From Pseudacidovorax sp. (GTDB lineage: Bacteria > Pseudomonadota > Gammaproteobacteria > Burkholderiales > Burkholderiaceae_C): a stretch of 64,000 nt of DNA. The notes beneath the pieces were generated by a model. That model did no database searches, was not told where the DNA came from, and saw only the letters and a program-made list of their open reading frames with translations. The stretch's first letter is position 1, and each line of letters begins with the position of its first letter. Both the position numbers and the translations under genes were made by a program. Location of the stretch: NCBI RefSeq assembly GCF_017991995.1, contig NZ_JAGOPN010000006.1, positions 62,001 through 126,000 of the forward strand, written 5' to 3'. Below are positions 26,838 through 36,363 of the stretch, piece by piece.

Positions 26838-27619
26838 GCCAGCGCCAGGTAGATCGCCAGCTCGCACAGCTGCTGCGTGGCGCCCAGGCCGTCGCCCGTG
26901 AAGCCGCCGAGCCGGCGCCGCAGCAGGCGGAACATCCACGCCGCCGCGGCTGCGCCCAACAGCAGCGCTGCAAGCCCGTGCAGCAGACCCTGGGCCGCGA
27001 GCAGCAACAGCGCCGCAGGCACGGACCAGGCCAAGCCCACCCCCAGCGCCCCGGCCGGCAAGGCATCGGCCAGCGGCTTGGACTTGGAGGTCGCGCTGTC
27101 GCCCACATGCGGCAGGCCCCGGATGAGGATGAGGGGCGCCAGCCGCGACAGCACGTGTGCGGCGAGCAACGACGCCACCGCCGCCGCCGCGCCCTGCTCC
27201 GCCAGCGTGGCGAGCAGGGCCGTCTTGAGGCCCAGTGCCAGCACCAGCGCCAGCGCGCCGAAGCTGCCGATGCGCGAGTCCTTCATGATCTCCAGCGCGC
27301 GCTCGCGCTGCGCCGAACCACCGAGCCCATCGGCCGTGTCGGCCAGGCCGTCCTCGTGGAAGCCGCCGGTCGCCCAGACCGTCACGGCCGTGGCCAGCAC
27401 GGCGGCAGCCAGGGCGCCCATGGGTCCGCGCAGGCCGGCCAGACCCAGCGCAAACACCATGGCCGCGATCAATCCGACCACCCAGCCGATGCCTGGAAAG
27501 TGCGCGGCGCTGGCCCGCAGCATCTGCGGGCTGTAGCCCACCCAGGCCGCCAGCCGGCCCGTGACCGGGATGCGGGTGAAGAACTGCAGCGCGAGCAGGA
27601 AGTGCCGCACGCCGTTCAT
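26822..27619 (-). CDS. cobS: Adenosylcobinamide-GDP ribazoletransferase (cobalamin synthase)
   Basis: This 265-residue multi-helix membrane enzyme joins adenosylcobinamide-GDP and alpha-ribazole(-phosphate) in the final assembly of B12. The family signature is GGFHEDGLADTADGLGG (about residues 76-92), followed by RERALEIMKDSRIGSFG, both metal/phosphate binding. It starts at ATG 27619, 7 bp after the cobT stop, with FLLALQFFTRIPV at the N-terminus as in homologues. Overlaps the downstream phosphatase gene. Length is near the usual 250. Confidence 0.96.
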   Translation of the reverse strand: MNGVRHFLLALQFFTRIPVTGRLAAWVGYSPQMLRASAAHFPGIGWVVGLIAAMVFALGLAGLRGPMGALAAAVLATAVTVWATGGFHEDGLADTADGLGGSAQRERALEIMKDSRIGSFGALALVLALGLKTALLATLAEQGAAAAVASLLAAHVLSRLAPLILIRGLPHVGDSATSKSKPLADALPAGALGVGLAWSVPAALLLLAAQGLLHGLAALLLGAAAAAWMFRLLRRRLGGFTGDGLGATQQLCELAIYLALAWRPW

Positions 27620-27626
27620 CGCGACC

Positions 27627-28694
27627 TCATTCCGACTGGCGCGACACGCCGGCCGACTCGAAGCTGGCCATCTCGCCCAGGATGCGGCAGGCCGATTCGA
27701 GCAGCGGCCAGGCCAGCGCGGCGCCGGAGCCCTCGCCCAGGCGCAGGCCCAGGTCCAGCAAGGGCTGCAGCCCCAGTGCCTGCAGCAGGCACGCATGTCC
27801 CGGCTCGGCCGAGCCATGGGCGGCGACACAGCGCTGCACCACCTGCGGCCGCAGACCCTGCGCCACCAGCACGGCGGCGCTGGCGATGAAGCCATCGACC
27901 ACGATCACCCGCCGCTCCTCGGCCGCCTGAAGCACGGCGCCCACCAGCGTCGCGATCTCGAAGCCGCCGAAGGCGCACAGCGCCGCCAGCGGCCCCTGCG
28001 CATCCGCATGCCGCGCCAGCACTTGGCGCAGCACGGTGCGCTTGCGGGCCAGTCCGGCGGCATCGAGGCCGGTGCCGGGGCCGGTGCAGGCATCGATGTC
28101 CGCGCCCGTCAGGCGAGACAGCAGCAGTGCCGCGGCCGAACTGTTGCCGATGCCCATCTCGCCCAGCAGCAGCGCATTGCCGGGCAGCCCGCGCACCACC
28201 TCGCGGCCGTTGGCGATGGCCTGCGCGCATTGCTCCGGCGCCATGGCTGGGCCCTGCGATGCATCGGCCGTGCCGGCACCGACGCGGCGCGAGAGCAGGC
28301 CCGGCGCAGGCTCGAAGGGCTGGCGCACGCCGCAGTCCACGACGGTGAGCGCCAGCCCGTGCTGGCGTGCCAGGACGCTGACGGCCGCACCGCCAGCCAG
28401 GAAGTTGTGGACCATTTGCCAGGTCACGTCGGCCGGATAGGCCGACACGCCCTGCTGCGCCAGGCCATGGTCCGCAGCGCAGACCAGCACCTGGGGCTGT
28501 GTCAGTGTGGGCGTGGCGCTGCCGAGGATCAGGCCCAGGCGCAATGCCAGGACCTCCAGCCGGCCCAGGGCGCCCAGGGGCTTGGTCTTGTTGTCGATGG
28601 CAGCCTGCAGGCGCTCGGCCAGTGCGGCGTCGTGCAGGTCGGCAACGGGGGGCAGGTCGAGGTCCTGCAGCAAGGAGTCTGGTGAGAAGGTCAT
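27627..28694 (-). CDS. cobT: Nicotinate-nucleotide--dimethylbenzimidazole phosphoribosyltransferase
   Basis: This 355-residue enzyme makes alpha-ribazole-5'-phosphate, the lower ligand, for CobS. Signatures: NKTKPLGALGRLE (about residues 35-47), VCAADHGLAQQGVSAYP (about 69-85), LGEMGIGNSSAAALL (about 167-181), and the catalytic base Glu in LRLGEGSGAALAWPL near the C-terminus. ATG 28694 was chosen (MTFSPDSLL); the open frame starts earlier at 28724. The gap to cobQ is 98 bp with no gene; cobS follows after 7 bp. Confidence 0.96.
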   Translation of the reverse strand: MTFSPDSLLQDLDLPPVADLHDAALAERLQAAIDNKTKPLGALGRLEVLALRLGLILGSATPTLTQPQVLVCAADHGLAQQGVSAYPADVTWQMVHNFLAGGAAVSVLARQHGLALTVVDCGVRQPFEPAPGLLSRRVGAGTADASQGPAMAPEQCAQAIANGREVVRGLPGNALLLGEMGIGNSSAAALLLSRLTGADIDACTGPGTGLDAAGLARKRTVLRQVLARHADAQGPLAALCAFGGFEIATLVGAVLQAAEERRVIVVDGFIASAAVLVAQGLRPQVVQRCVAAHGSAEPGHACLLQALGLQPLLDLGLRLGEGSGAALAWPLLESACRILGEMASFESAGVSRQSE

Positions 28695-28792
28695 TTCAGT
28701 TTCAAGGGCGACGGCCGGGGGCACCAGCCGCCGCAGGCGCCTCTGTCAGTGTCCGTCAGGGGCGCTGAGCGCCGCCAAGTCCCGCCGCCGGG

Positions 28793-30277
28793 TCACGGGT
28801 CGATCAGCCCGGCCAGCACGCCGGGCGCGAAGTGTCGGTCGATGTAGTCGGCCAGGCCGTCGAAGGTGGCATCGAGCGTGGGCACCTGCGCGCCGAACAG
28901 CGCGCGCACCGCGCCCGCATCCTCGAACAGGCCGTGCAGGTAGAGGCCCAGCACGTTGCCCGCGGTGTTCTGCCAGCCCAGGCCATCGGGCAGCACCGGC
29001 TGACCCTGGGACGCCAGTTGCGGATGCACGCCGGTCTGGCCGTGGTGGATCTCGTAGCCCGCCAGCGGCACCTGGGCAAGCGCGGACCAGGGGCCGGTCA
29101 CGGCCTCGAAACAGGTGCGGCGAAGGCGCACGGTCTTCTCCCGTGCGAACACGGTCACCAGCGGCAGCAGCCCCAGGCCGGGCGCGTTTCCGTCGATGCC
29201 ATGCGGATCGACCAGCGCCTCGCCCAGCATCTGCAGGCCGCCGCAGATGCCCAGCACCCGCCCGCCCGCCGCGGCGTGCGCGGCGATGGCGCGGTCCAGG
29301 CCCTGGGCCCGCAGCCAGGCCAGGTCGCTGGCGGTGGCCTTGGAGCCCGGCAGCACGATCCAGTCGACGCCCGCCAGCGCCTCGGGCGTGCGCGCCCAGA
29401 CGAGCCGCAGGCCCGGCACCTTCTTGAGCGGCTGGAATTCGTCGAGGTTGCTGATGCGCGGATAGGCGACCACGGCGACCGTGAGACCGCCGGGTGCACG
29501 GTCGCCGCTCGGCCGGTCGTCGAACACGCCGTCTTCCTCCGGCAGCCCGTGCTGCCACCACATGGGCAGCGTGGCGACGGTGGGCACGCCGGTGAGGCCC
29601 TGCAACTGCTCGGGGCCGGGTGCCAGCAGCGACGCGTCGCCGCGGAAGCGATTGAGCACGAAGCCGGTCAGACGGGTACGGTCGGCCTCCGGCATCAGCG
29701 CCCAGGTGCCGTAGAGATGCGCGAAGGCGCCGCCGCGGTCGATGTCGGTCACCAGCAGGCAGCGCGCATCGGCATGGCGGGCCATGCGCAGGTTGACGAT
29801 GTCGCTGGCCATCAGGTTGATCTCGGCCGGCGAGCCGGCGCCTTCGAGCACCACCACGTCATGGTCGGCCGCCAGGCTGTCGAAGGCCTCGGCGATGCGC
29901 GGCCACACGGCGGCGCTGCGTTCGCGCCAGGGCGTGCGGGTCAGCACCTCGTGCACCTCGCCCATCAGGATCACCTGGCTGGCGGTGTCGCGCTCGGGCT
30001 TGAGCAGCAGCGGGTTCATGCGCACGTCCGGCACGGCACGCGCGGCCAGGGCCTGGAAATACTGGGCACTGCCGATCTCGCCGCCGTGGTCCGCGTCATG
30101 GCGGGCCGGCACCACGCGGGCGTTGTTGCTCATGTTCTGCGCCTTGAAGGGCGCCACCCGCAAGCCCTGCCGCGCATACCAGCGGCACAGCGCAGTGGCC
30201 AGCCAGCTCTTGCCGGCACCGCTGGTGGTGCCGAGGACCATGACGCAGCGCGCGCCCATCAGCGGCCTGGGCGCCAT
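28793..30277 (-). CDS. cobQ: Cobyric acid synthase (adenosylcobyric acid amidase)
   Basis: This 494-residue glutamine amidotransferase amidates the b, d, e and g side chains of the corrin ring. The N-terminal ATPase has VMVLGTTSGAGKSWLATA (Walker A-like, about residues 12-29) and PFKAQNMSNNARV (about 43-55). The C-terminal class I glutaminase has the nucleophile Cys in VLGICGGLQMLGEAL (about 340-354) and the His in LGLYLHGLFED (about 448-458). It is the first gene of cobQ-cobT-cobS-cobC. No B12 riboswitch was recognised in the 165 bp upstream. Confidence 0.96.
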   Translation of the reverse strand: MAPRPLMGARCVMVLGTTSGAGKSWLATALCRWYARQGLRVAPFKAQNMSNNARVVPARHDADHGGEIGSAQYFQALAARAVPDVRMNPLLLKPERDTASQVILMGEVHEVLTRTPWRERSAAVWPRIAEAFDSLAADHDVVVLEGAGSPAEINLMASDIVNLRMARHADARCLLVTDIDRGGAFAHLYGTWALMPEADRTRLTGFVLNRFRGDASLLAPGPEQLQGLTGVPTVATLPMWWQHGLPEEDGVFDDRPSGDRAPGGLTVAVVAYPRISNLDEFQPLKKVPGLRLVWARTPEALAGVDWIVLPGSKATASDLAWLRAQGLDRAIAAHAAAGGRVLGICGGLQMLGEALVDPHGIDGNAPGLGLLPLVTVFAREKTVRLRRTCFEAVTGPWSALAQVPLAGYEIHHGQTGVHPQLASQGQPVLPDGLGWQNTAGNVLGLYLHGLFEDAGAVRALFGAQVPTLDATFDGLADYIDRHFAPGVLAGLIDP

Positions 30278-30442
30278 GCGCTGGGACGGATCGGCAAATG
30301 GAGGCAGCAGGCGCAGGGCATCGAAAAATCATAGCCGCCGCGGCATGGGCGATCCGGCCGGCGGGGCAGTCGGCCTGTTCTGCTGCAGTGCCCTTCGATC
30401 TGTTCCGGCTCCTGCGCGGTCCGGCGTGGCATGCTCCGGTGC

Positions 30443-31426
30443 ATGACCGAGCTGACCCTCCCCACCTACGACGATGTGGCCGCTGCGGCCGCGCGCATCG
30501 ACGGCCATGCCCACCGCACGCCCGTGATGCGCTCGCGCACCGCGGACGCCGAACTCGGCGCCCAGGTCTTCTTCAAGTGCGAGAACCTGCAGCGCATGGG
30601 CGCGTTCAAGTTCCGGGGTGCCTTCAACGCGCTGTCGAAGCTGGACGCCGCGCAGCGCCGCGCCGGCGTCGCGGCCTTCTCTTCGGGCAACCACGCGCAG
30701 GCCGTGGCGCTGGCCGCGCGCGAGCTGGGCATGCCGGCCGCCATCCTGATGCCCGAGGATGCGCCGGCCGCCAAGATCGCCGCCACCCGCGGCTACGGCG
30801 GCGAGGTCATCACCTACGACCGCTACACGCAGGACCGCGAGCAGCTGGCCCGCGGCCTGGCCGAGCAACGCGGCATGACGCTGATTCCGCCCTACGACCA
30901 CCCGGACGTGCTCGCCGGCCAGGGCACGGCCGTCAAGGAGCTGATCGAGGACACGGGCCCGCTCGATGCGCTCTTCGTCTGCCTGGGCGGCGGCGGGCTG
31001 CTGTCGGGCTCGGCGCTGGCGGCGCGGGCGCTGTCATCCCAATGCAAGGTGTACGGCGTGGAGCCCGAGGCCGGCAACGATGGCCAGCAGTCGCTGCGCA
31101 CCGGCCGCATCGTGCACATCGACACGCCCCGCACCATCGCCGACGGCGCGCAGACGCAGCACCTGGGCGCCTACACCTTCGCCATCATCCGCCGCGACGT
31201 CGACGACATCCTCACCGCCACCGACGCGCAGCTGGTCGAGGCCATGCGCTTCTTCTTCACGCGCATGAAGCTGGTGGTCGAACCCACCGGCTGCCTGGGC
31301 TTCGCGGCAGCACGGGCCATGAAGGACTCGCTGCGCGGCCAGCGCGTGGGCGTGATCCTGAGCGGCGGCAATGTGGACATGGCGCGCTTCAGCGCATTGA
31401 TGGCGGAACCGGCCGGCACCCGCTGA
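30443..31426 (+). CDS. Threonine/serine dehydratase-like PLP enzyme
   Basis: A 327-residue fold-type II PLP enzyme. The PLP Lys is in QRMGAFKFRGAFNAL (about residues 50-64), the phosphate loop in VCLGGGGLLSGSAL (about 177-190), and SSGNHAQAVALAA (about 79-91) is the substrate-binding loop. The short length, without a regulatory ACT-like domain, fits catabolic threonine dehydratase, serine racemase or threo-3-hydroxyaspartate dehydratase; I cannot choose among them. ATG 30443 is preferred over 30431. It is divergent from cobQ. It is not one of the long feedback-inhibited ilvA enzymes. Confidence 0.88.
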   Translation: MTELTLPTYDDVAAAAARIDGHAHRTPVMRSRTADAELGAQVFFKCENLQRMGAFKFRGAFNALSKLDAAQRRAGVAAFSSGNHAQAVALAARELGMPAAILMPEDAPAAKIAATRGYGGEVITYDRYTQDREQLARGLAEQRGMTLIPPYDHPDVLAGQGTAVKELIEDTGPLDALFVCLGGGGLLSGSALAARALSSQCKVYGVEPEAGNDGQQSLRTGRIVHIDTPRTIADGAQTQHLGAYTFAIIRRDVDDILTATDAQLVEAMRFFFTRMKLVVEPTGCLGFAAARAMKDSLRGQRVGVILSGGNVDMARFSALMAEPAGTR

Positions 31427-31577
31427 GCCGCGCGGCAGGCAACAGGACTTCTGTTTTTCACGGCCCTTTGCGTGACCCACGCCGCATGAAACCGGCACGG
31501 CTACAAGAATCCAATGGCCGCGGAGCAGGCCACGCAAGTGCACCCGCGGAACTGGCTTTGCTAGGCCGCGGGGTGCG

Positions 31578-31625
31578 CCCCCCTCCAAGCCGAAGGCGCC
31601 AGAGAGGGGGGAGCCGCGAAGCGGC
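31578..31625. repeat. Tandem hairpins in the gap before cydX
   Basis: An 8-bp stem, CCCCCCTC with GAGGGGGG, spans an 18-base loop that itself contains GCC-GAA-GGC. It is followed by GCCGC-GAA-GCGGC. The block lies in the 210-bp gap between two convergent genes. It looks like a dispersed Comamonadaceae intergenic repeat that can also terminate transcription; no T run is present. The rest of the gap (31427-31577) holds nothing I recognise. Confidence 0.5.
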
Positions 31626-31636
31626 ATGGGGGGTGT

Positions 31637-31762
31637 CTACTTCGGCGGGTCCAGCTTGTCATGGCGGATCGCATCGTCTTCCATCAGCTCGAACCACATC
31701 GCGTTGAGCACGGCGAAGGCCGCCGCGAGCGGCAGGCCGAGGAGCCAGGAGAAATACCACAT
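31637..31762 (-). CDS. cydX: Cytochrome bd oxidase small subunit CydX
   Basis: A 41-residue one-helix membrane protein. It opens MWYFSWLLGLPLAAAFAVLN and ends in a short charged tail, very like CydX (MWYFAWILG opening in E. coli). It stabilises the heme-containing CydAB complex. The Met at 31762 was chosen; the open frame extends upstream to 31840 without support. It is the last gene of the cyd module, 43 bp after cydB. Confidence 0.93.
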   Translation of the reverse strand: MWYFSWLLGLPLAAAFAVLNAMWFELMEDDAIRHDKLDPPK

Positions 31763-31805
31763 GGTGTTGTTCCTTCGTGTTTGTAGATAAGCAGTGCAGG
31801 CACGC

Positions 31806-32960
31806 TCAGTAGGCGTGGCCGCGCTCCTCGCGGATCGCATCGGGATCGACCTTGCCGCGCATGACCGAGAACACCCAGCTGGTATAGGCCAGGATGATCG
31901 GCATGAAGACCAGCGTGCAGACGAGCATGATGAAGAGGGTGAGGTGGCTGGACGAGGCGTCCCACACGGTCAGGCTGGCCCGCGGGTCCAGCGACGAGGG
32001 CAGCAGGAAGGGAAACATCGACACGCCCACGCTGACGATCACGCCCGCAATGGCGAGGCCGCTGGCCAGCAGCGCCGACAATTCGCGCCGAGCCATGAAG
32101 CACAGGGCCGCAAGCAGCGCGCCCGCCACGCCCAGGGCCGGCACCAGCCACAGCGCCGGATGCGCCGCGTAGTTGGCGAACCAAGCGCCCTGCCCCACCG
32201 CCACCGTCTTGAGCAGCGGTGCCGAAGGGCCAACCGGGTTGATGGGGCTCGTGATCTCGTAGCCGCCCACGAAGCGCGCCAGCAGCAGGCCGGCCACCCC
32301 ATACAACACAGCCGTCAGCGGCGCGGCCACGATGCCGATGCGGCGTGCCCGCTCGGCCACGGCGCCGCCCGTCTTCAGCTGCAGCCAGGCCGCGCCGTGC
32401 ATGGCCAGCATGGCCACCGACAGCACACCGGCCAGCAGCGCATAGGGGTTGAGCAGGCCGAGGAAGCTGCCCTCGTAGAAGATGCGCATGTCGTCGCTGA
32501 AGCGGAAGGGCACACCCTGCAGCACATTGCCCAGCGCCACGCCGAAGATCAGCGCTGGCACGAAGCCACCGACGAAGAGCGCCCAGTCCCAGCGCGAGCG
32601 CCAGGCCGGGTCTTCCTTCTTGCTGCGGAACTTGAAGCCCACGGGCCGAAGGATCAGCGCCACCAGCGTGGCGAACATCGCCAGGTAGAAGCCCGAGAAG
32701 GAGACGGCATAGATGTGCGGCCAGGCGGCGAAGATGGCGCCACCGCCCAGGATCAGCCAGACCTGGTTGCCCTCCCACACCGGGCCGATGCTGTTGATGA
32801 CGACGCGGCGCTCGGTGTCGTCGCGGCCGACGAAGGGCAGCAGCATGGCACTGCCCAGGTCGAAGCCGTCGGTGAGCGCGAAGCCCACCAGCAGCACGCC
32901 CAGCAGAGCCCACCAGATGAGGCGCAGGACGTCGTAGGAAATCAGTTCGTGAAGGATCAT
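31806..32960 (-). CDS. cydB: Cytochrome bd ubiquinol oxidase subunit II
   Basis: This 384-residue inner-membrane protein with eight or nine helices partners CydA. The N-terminal part [23 protein letters not shown] (about residues 14-36) with DGFDLG and the later [20 protein letters not shown] (about 54-73) are diagnostic. It lacks heme ligands of its own and supports assembly and oxygen/proton access. It is 19 bp after cydA. Confidence 0.97.
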   Translation of the reverse strand: MILHELISYDVLRLIWWALLGVLLVGFALTDGFDLGSAMLLPFVGRDDTERRVVINSIGPVWEGNQVWLILGGGAIFAAWPHIYAVSFSGFYLAMFATLVALILRPVGFKFRSKKEDPAWRSRWDWALFVGGFVPALIFGVALGNVLQGVPFRFSDDMRIFYEGSFLGLLNPYALLAGVLSVAMLAMHGAAWLQLKTGGAVAERARRIGIVAAPLTAVLYGVAGLLLARFVGGYEITSPINPVGPSAPLLKTVAVGQGAWFANYAAHPALWLVPALGVAGALLAALCFMARRELSALLASGLAIAGVIVSVGVSMFPFLLPSSLDPRASLTVWDASSSHLTLFIMLVCTLVFMPIILAYTSWVFSVMRGKVDPDAIREERGHAY

Positions 32961-32979
32961 GATGCAGCTCCTGCGGTGA

Positions 32980-34569
32980 TCAGCGCACCAGCGCCAGTTC
33001 GGGGGCGGCCTCGGCGCGCAGTGCGGCGGGCGGCGGCACGGGATGCTCCTGCGGCCCCTTGCGGATGGCCTGGAGCATCAGCTTCATCTCGATGACCAGC
33101 AGCACGCTGTAGATGGCCACGAAGCCCAGCAGCGTGGCCAGCACGGTGCCGGCGCCCAGGTTGGAGACGGCCACGCCCGTGGGCAGCACCCCTTCGATGA
33201 TCCAGGGCTGGCGGCCGAACTCGGCCACGAACCAGCCGCATTCCGCGGCGATCCAGGGCAGCGGGATGGCCCACACCGCCACCTTCAGCAACCAGGGATG
33301 CGCCTCCAGCCGGCGACGCGCCGACAGCCAGAAGAAGGCCGCCGTGAGCACGATGAAGAACAGGCCCAGCGCGACCATGACGCGGAAGGTCCAGTACAGC
33401 GGCGCGACCTGCGGCACGGTGTCCCAGGCGGCCTTGGCGATCTGCTCGGGCGTGGCCTGGCGCGGATCGTCCACATAGCGCTTGAGCAGCAGCGCATAGC
33501 CCAGCTGCCGGCCGTTCGCCTCGAAGGCCGCCTTGGCTTCGGGCGGCACGGTGCCGCTGGCGCCGGCGGCGCGGATCTTCTGCAACGCGTCGTAGGCCAC
33601 CACGCCCTCGCGGATGTTGACCTCGGCGCGCTTGACCAGGTCGTCGATGCCGGGGATTTCGGTGTCGAGCGAGCGCGTGCCGATCAGGCCCATGACCCAG
33701 GGAATGTGCACGGCGAAGTGCGTCTCGCGCGCCGCCTGGTCGGGGAAGCCGAAGGCGGTGAAGGCGGCGGGCGCGGGCTCGGTCTTCCACATGGCCTCGA
33801 TGGCGGCCAGCTTCATCTTCTGGTGCTCGGTGGAGAGGTAGCCGCTCTCGTCGCCCAGCACCACCACCGACAAGGAGGCGGCCAGGCCGAAGGAGGCCGC
33901 GACGGTCATCGAGCGCTTGGCCAGGTGCACATGCCGGCCCTTCAGCAGGTACCAGGCCGAGATGCCCAGCACGAAGAGCGCCGCCACCACGTAGGCGGCC
34001 GAGACCGTGTGCACGAACTTGGCCTGCGCCACCGGGTTGGTCAGCACGGCGAAGAAGTCGGTCACCTCCATGCGCATGGTCTGCGGGTTGAACTGCGCGC
34101 CCACCGGGTTCTGCATCCAGCCGTTGGCGATCAGGATCCATAGCGCCGACAGGTTGGAGCCCAGCGCCACGCACCAGGTCACGATCAGGTGCTTGAGCTT
34201 GGACAGCCGCTCCCAGCCGAAGAAGAACAGGCCGACGAAGGTGGCTTCGAGGAAGAAGGCCATCAGCCCCTCGATGGCCAGCGGCGCGCCGAACACGTCG
34301 CCCACGTAGTGGCTGTAGTAGCTCCAGTTCATGCCGAACTGGAACTCCATGACGATGCCGGTGGCCACGCCCATGGCGAAGTTGATGCCGAAGAGCAGGC
34401 CCCAGAACTTGGTCATGTCGCGCCAGAGGGTGCGGCCGGTCATGACGTAGACGGTCTCCATGATCGCGATCAGGATCGCGAGCCCGATGGTCAGGGGAAC
34501 GAAGAGAAAGTGGTAGAGGGCCGTGACTGCGAACTGCAATCGTGAGAGGCCGACGATGTCGAGGTCCAT
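32980..34569 (-). CDS. cydA: Cytochrome bd ubiquinol oxidase subunit I
   Basis: This 529-residue heme-binding subunit oxidises quinol and reduces O2 to water without pumping protons. His20 in [13 protein letters not shown] is a heme ligand; His in [11 protein letters not shown] (about 187) is the heme b558 ligand. [20 protein letters not shown] (about 240-259) contains the quinol-loop Lys and Glu residues. The Q loop is long, as in E. coli-type L-subfamily enzymes (522 residues). Gaps: 54 bp from cydC, 19 bp to cydB. Confidence 0.97.
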   Translation of the reverse strand: MDLDIVGLSRLQFAVTALYHFLFVPLTIGLAILIAIMETVYVMTGRTLWRDMTKFWGLLFGINFAMGVATGIVMEFQFGMNWSYYSHYVGDVFGAPLAIEGLMAFFLEATFVGLFFFGWERLSKLKHLIVTWCVALGSNLSALWILIANGWMQNPVGAQFNPQTMRMEVTDFFAVLTNPVAQAKFVHTVSAAYVVAALFVLGISAWYLLKGRHVHLAKRSMTVAASFGLAASLSVVVLGDESGYLSTEHQKMKLAAIEAMWKTEPAPAAFTAFGFPDQAARETHFAVHIPWVMGLIGTRSLDTEIPGIDDLVKRAEVNIREGVVAYDALQKIRAAGASGTVPPEAKAAFEANGRQLGYALLLKRYVDDPRQATPEQIAKAAWDTVPQVAPLYWTFRVMVALGLFFIVLTAAFFWLSARRRLEAHPWLLKVAVWAIPLPWIAAECGWFVAEFGRQPWIIEGVLPTGVAVSNLGAGTVLATLLGFVAIYSVLLVIEMKLMLQAIRKGPQEHPVPPPAALRAEAAPELALVR

Positions 34570-34623
34570 GGTGAGACTCCTTCTGAAATGCTTGGCGTCG
34601 GAATGCGGGGAATGGCGATGGCC

Positions 34624-36336
34624 TCAGTCGTCGCGCAATGCGGCGAGGGCGGCGTCGAAGGCGGGTGTGCCGCGCCGCAGGTCGGCGCGCAACGCGCCGG
34701 CCTCGATGCAGAGCAGGCGGTCGGCGAGCCGCGCCTCGCGACGCAGATGGGTGGCGATGAGCAGCGTGCGGCCCTGCGCGCGCGCGTCCAGGCGGCGCAG
34801 AACCTCGCGGGCGGTGACGGCGTCGAGCGCCTCGGTCGGCTCGTCGAGCAGCCACAGCGGCGCGTCCTGCAGCAGCAGGCGGGCCAGCGACAGGCGGCGC
34901 ATCTGGCCGCCCGACAGGCCCAGCCCGCCTTCGCCCAGGGAAGTGTCCAGGCCTTCGCGCAGGCGGGCGACATCCGCCTGCAGGCCGGCGTCGGCGAGCG
35001 CCGCGCTCAACTGCGCGTCGGTGGCGTGGGGTGCGGCAAGCGTGAGGTTGTCGCGCAGGCTGTCGCGGAAGAGCTCGGGCCGCTGGGTCATCCAGGTGGC
35101 GCGCGGTGCCTGGACCTGGCCGGCGACCGGCGCGCGTTCACCCGCCACCAGCGCGAGCAGCGTGGACTTACCGGCGCCACTGGGCCCGATGACTGCCACG
35201 CGCTCGCCGGACTGGATGTGCAGCGACGACAGTTGCAGGACGGGGCGTGCCCCGCCGTCTCGGCGCACCACGATCCCTTCGAGATGGATGCCGCCGTCGG
35301 CCGCGGCGCCAGGGCGGACCTGCGGCGCATCGCCCGACGGTGCGGACTCGGCCGCCGCCACGGCCGGCGCCAGCCGCCGGGCCGCCAGCCAGGTGCGGCC
35401 CGACTCCAGCGCGCCGCGGCGCAGCGCCGCCATCGGCTCGCCTGCGGCCAGCGCCATGAGCATCAGCAGCGCCGCGGCCGGCGCGCCGATGCGGCCCTGC
35501 TCCACCAGCCAGGCGGTCGCCAGCAGCACGCCCACCAGCGTGGCCGTGTGCATCAGTCCGTGCGCGAAGCTGGCCCGCGCTTCCAGCCCGGCCATGCGCA
35601 GGTCGGTGGCGGCCAGGCGCCTGTCGGCCTCGGCCAGCGCTTCGCACTGGGCCGTCAGCCTACCGGCCATGGCCAGTTCGGTCTGCCCCGCCACGAGGTC
35701 GACGGCACGGGCGCGCAGGCGCTCCAGCGCCAGAGCCCGGCGCACCGCCACGGGGCGGGCCCGGCGCGCGACCACCCATGCACTGCCCCAACCTGCCACC
35801 AGCAGCCAGGCGGCCAGGGCCAGGCCCAGCCGCAAGTCGTGCAAGCCGGCCACGACACCGGCCATCGCCGCCGCTGCCAGGCTGACGGCAAGCGGCACGG
35901 CCATGCGCAGGTAGAGGGCGTCGAGCGCATCGATGTCGGCCGTCAGACGCTGCAGCAGCCGCGCGGGACGCAGCAGCAGGCGTTGGGCCGCCTCGGGTTG
36001 CGCCCAGCCGCGCAGCAGACGCTCGCGCAGGCCGGCCAGCACGCCGAGCGTGGCGTCGTGCGTGACGAGCCGCTCGGCATAGCGCGCGCCGGTGCGGCCC
36101 AGGGCCAGCAGCCGGATGCCCGCCGAGGGCATGAAGACGTCGAACACCAGCGCCGTCGTCAGTTGCAAGCCGGCCAGCGCCGTCGCCGTGATGAACCAGC
36201 CCGACAGGCCCAGCAGGCCGATGCCGGCGAGGCTGGTGAGCACGGCCAGCCCGGCGCCCAGCCACAGCGCCCCGCGCCGCTGGCCGATGAAATGGCGGCG
36301 CAAAACCTGGAGATCGTGGGTGGCAGAACGGGTCAT
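34624..36336 (-). CDS. cydC: Thiol reductant ABC exporter subunit CydC
   Basis: This 570-residue fused membrane-ATPase half transporter forms a heterodimer with CydD that moves glutathione or cysteine to the periplasm and is needed for cytochrome bd and c assembly. Six N-terminal helices (about 20-310) precede the ATPase with Walker A GPSGAGKSTLL (about 366-376), signature GLSGGQMRRLSLAR and Walker B LWLLDEPTEALD. 27 bp separate it from cydD. Confidence 0.93.
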   Translation of the reverse strand: MTRSATHDLQVLRRHFIGQRRGALWLGAGLAVLTSLAGIGLLGLSGWFITATALAGLQLTTALVFDVFMPSAGIRLLALGRTGARYAERLVTHDATLGVLAGLRERLLRGWAQPEAAQRLLLRPARLLQRLTADIDALDALYLRMAVPLAVSLAAAAMAGVVAGLHDLRLGLALAAWLLVAGWGSAWVVARRARPVAVRRALALERLRARAVDLVAGQTELAMAGRLTAQCEALAEADRRLAATDLRMAGLEARASFAHGLMHTATLVGVLLATAWLVEQGRIGAPAAALLMLMALAAGEPMAALRRGALESGRTWLAARRLAPAVAAAESAPSGDAPQVRPGAAADGGIHLEGIVVRRDGGARPVLQLSSLHIQSGERVAVIGPSGAGKSTLLALVAGERAPVAGQVQAPRATWMTQRPELFRDSLRDNLTLAAPHATDAQLSAALADAGLQADVARLREGLDTSLGEGGLGLSGGQMRRLSLARLLLQDAPLWLLDEPTEALDAVTAREVLRRLDARAQGRTLLIATHLRREARLADRLLCIEAGALRADLRRGTPAFDAALAALRDD

Positions 36337-36363
36337 GGCGTGGGCTCCTGATGGATCGCGGCT

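Noticed and set aside
30278-30442. Possible cobalamin riboswitch upstream of cobQ
   Set aside because: No B12-box-like sequence could be found by eye on the minus strand.
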